From Microbacterium binotii (GTDB taxonomy: Bacteria > Actinomycetota > Actinomycetes > Actinomycetales > Microbacteriaceae): a DNA stretch of 64,000 nt. A program made the translations under genes and the position numbers. Position 1 is the first letter of the stretch, and each line of letters opens with the position of its first letter. Positions 62,803 through 64,000 of the stretch are shown here, one piece after another. The notes under the pieces are model-generated. The model had not been told where the DNA came from, searched no databases, and saw nothing but the letters and a program-made list of their open reading frames with translations. Where the stretch lies: positions 2,170,001-2,234,000 of the forward strand of contig NZ_CP090347.1 in assembly GCF_021398715.1 (NCBI RefSeq), given 5' to 3'.

Positions 62803-63930
62803 TCAGGATGCGGCGACGGCCTCCCACGAGGCGGAGAGCGCCGACGCCCGCACCGCGTCGACGATGTCGGCGGCGCGTGCGCCGTCATCGAACGTGGGAA
62901 GACCGTCCGGCGCCTCACCGCGCACAGCGGCGTAGGTGTCTGCGACGAACGCCGCGAACGCATCGCCCCATCCCTGCGCGTGTCCGGCGGGGAACGCGTT
63001 CAGGCGGGCCTGTTCCGGCGAGGGCTCCGCCTCGGCGCGCCGCAGGACGCTCGCCCCGTTCGTCGTGCCGAACCACACCGTCTCCGGCGCCTCCTGGTCG
63101 AAGACGGCGCTGGCGGAGGTGCCGTCGATCTCGAACCACAGCCGGTTCTTGCGCCCCGCGGACACTTGCGACACGACGACGCTGGCGGGAACACCCGACC
63201 GCGTGCGCAACGCGACGATCGCCGCGTCCTCGGTCTCGACCGGCGCGCTCGGCCGCTCGGCCGTCGCGACGCCGCCGCCGAAGGCGTGATCGCTGCCGAT
63301 GGGACGCTCGGGGTGCGCGAGCGAGAACTGCGCGGATGCGGCCTCGAACCGTTCCCCGCTGACGAACTCGACCAGATCGCACCAGTGCGAACCGATGTCC
63401 GCAAAGGCGCGCGATCCGCCGCCGAGCGCGGGGTCGACGCGCCAGTTCGCGGTGCGGGCGTCCAGCATCCAGTCCTGCAGATAGGTGCCGTGCATGAGCA
63501 GGACCCGGCCCAACCCGCCCCGCGCCACGCGGGAGCGGATCTCGCGCACGAGAGGGTGGTAGCGGTAGACGAACGGGACGGTCGCGACGACCCCCGCTCG
63601 GCGGGCGAGGTCGGCCAACTCGTGCGCTTCGGCCCCGTCGAGCCCCAACGGCTTCTCGCACACCACCGCGACGCCGGCCGCCAGAAGTGCCCGCACGTAG
63701 GGCGCATGGGTGGCGTTGGGGGTGCAGACGTGCACGACGTCAGGGGTATCGGCCAGCAGCTCCTCGAGATCGAGATAGCCTCGACCTCCCCATCGCTGGG
63801 CCGCCTGCGCGCCGCGCTCCGGGCGGGAGCCGAGAACACCAACCAGCCGACCCCCGACCATGCGGACGGCGCGCGCATGGACCTCCGCGATCATCCCGGT
63901 CCCGATGATCGCGACGCGCAGTGCGTTCAC
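62803..63930 (-). CDS. Gfo/Idh/MocA-family oxidoreductase
   Basis: The 375-residue protein has the NAD(P) motif IIGTGMIAEVHARA (Gly10, Gly12) and the family catalytic Glu92-Lys93-Pro94 (VVCEKPLGL), then YRYHPLVREIR and GGGSRAFADIGSHWCDLVEF. It probably oxidises a sugar, inositol or glycoside derivative. GTG 63930 overlaps the stop of the upstream reading frame (GTGA), suggesting a sugar-catabolism operon continuing outside the window. Confidence 0.9.
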   Translation of the reverse strand: MNALRVAIIGTGMIAEVHARAVRMVGGRLVGVLGSRPERGAQAAQRWGGRGYLDLEELLADTPDVVHVCTPNATHAPYVRALLAAGVAVVCEKPLGLDGAEAHELADLARRAGVVATVPFVYRYHPLVREIRSRVARGGLGRVLLMHGTYLQDWMLDARTANWRVDPALGGGSRAFADIGSHWCDLVEFVSGERFEAASAQFSLAHPERPIGSDHAFGGGVATAERPSAPVETEDAAIVALRTRSGVPASVVVSQVSAGRKNRLWFEIDGTSASAVFDQEAPETVWFGTTNGASVLRRAEAEPSPEQARLNAFPAGHAQGWGDAFAAFVADTYAAVRGEAPDGLPTFDDGARAADIVDAVRASALSASWEAVAAS

Positions 63931-64000
63931 GCGGCGAAGGTCTGCTCGACCCACCCGCGACTGCGACGCGCGCTCGCATCCGGGTCGCCGTGCAACTGGT
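63927..64000 (-). CDS. C-terminal end of an upstream gene, probably a sugar isomerase/epimerase
   Basis: A frame open to the window edge ends QLHGDPDASARRSRGW-VEQTFAA-stop, with its TGA inside the GTGA overlap with the Gfo/Idh/MocA gene. RSRxWVEQTF is the kind of C-terminus seen in TIM-barrel sugar phosphate isomerase/epimerases that partner Gfo/Idh/MocA enzymes. With only 23 residues visible the identity is uncertain. Confidence 0.45.
   Translation of the reverse strand, partial: QLHGDPDASARRSRGWVEQTFAA

Overview
The window is G+C-rich (about 70 % by eye), densely coded DNA. It is almost certainly an actinobacterial chromosome from Microbacteriaceae, most like Microbacterium. The main evidence is a minus-strand backbone in the order dapF, miaA, miaB, recX, recA, DUF3046, clgR, cinA, pgsA, ftsK, rnj, dapA, thyX, dapB, pnp, rpsO. 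I know the same order from Mycobacterium tuberculosis (Rv2726c to Rv2785c). ClgR, DUF3046 and a TTG-started pnp behind a structured leader fit the same phylum. I saw no tRNA, rRNA, insertion sequence, prophage or CRISPR array.

Accessory genes sit between the backbone genes. At 3324-10099 there is a surface-protein locus: two proteins with SipW-type signal peptides, a histidine-type (SipW-like) signal peptidase and an LAATG-anchored protein. A large LuxR-type ATPase regulator diverges from it. At 20068-20904 a DUF559 nuclease-like protein lies between two related 79-bp palindromic repeats. At 23906-26320 come a thioredoxin-like protein, DUF4395, OsmC and a TIGR01777 epimerase. At 28098-29785 are a histidine phosphatase and an aldo/keto-reductase fold whose four catalytic residues are all replaced.

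About 17 kb separates pnp from rpsO, which are close neighbours in M. tuberculosis. This interval holds dctA with a divergent DcuS/DcuR-like two-component system and a coiled-coil lytic transglycosylase. It also holds a glycosyltransferase fused to an SGNH hydrolase, a DedA protein, a flavin monooxygenase/FMN reductase pair, an acyltransferase, the EfeUOB iron importer behind a DtxR/IdeR-like box, and a 2-oxoglutarate oxygenase. Right of rpsO lie transporters, YceI, FKBP, an adenosine-deaminase/monooxygenase operon behind a TetR-like operator, PrsW, an FAA hydrolase, aspartase, a phosphodiesterase, a PiT phosphate transporter and a Gfo/Idh/MocA oxidoreductase.

Two expression habits recur. About 20 genes have a TANNNT hexamer 6-8 nt before the start codon, usually with no Shine-Dalgarno sequence, which is the signature of leaderless mRNA. 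In three divergent pairs the two hexamers stand back to back, 12-13 bp apart. Within operons, ATGA, GTGA or TGATG stop/start overlaps are common and imply translational coupling.
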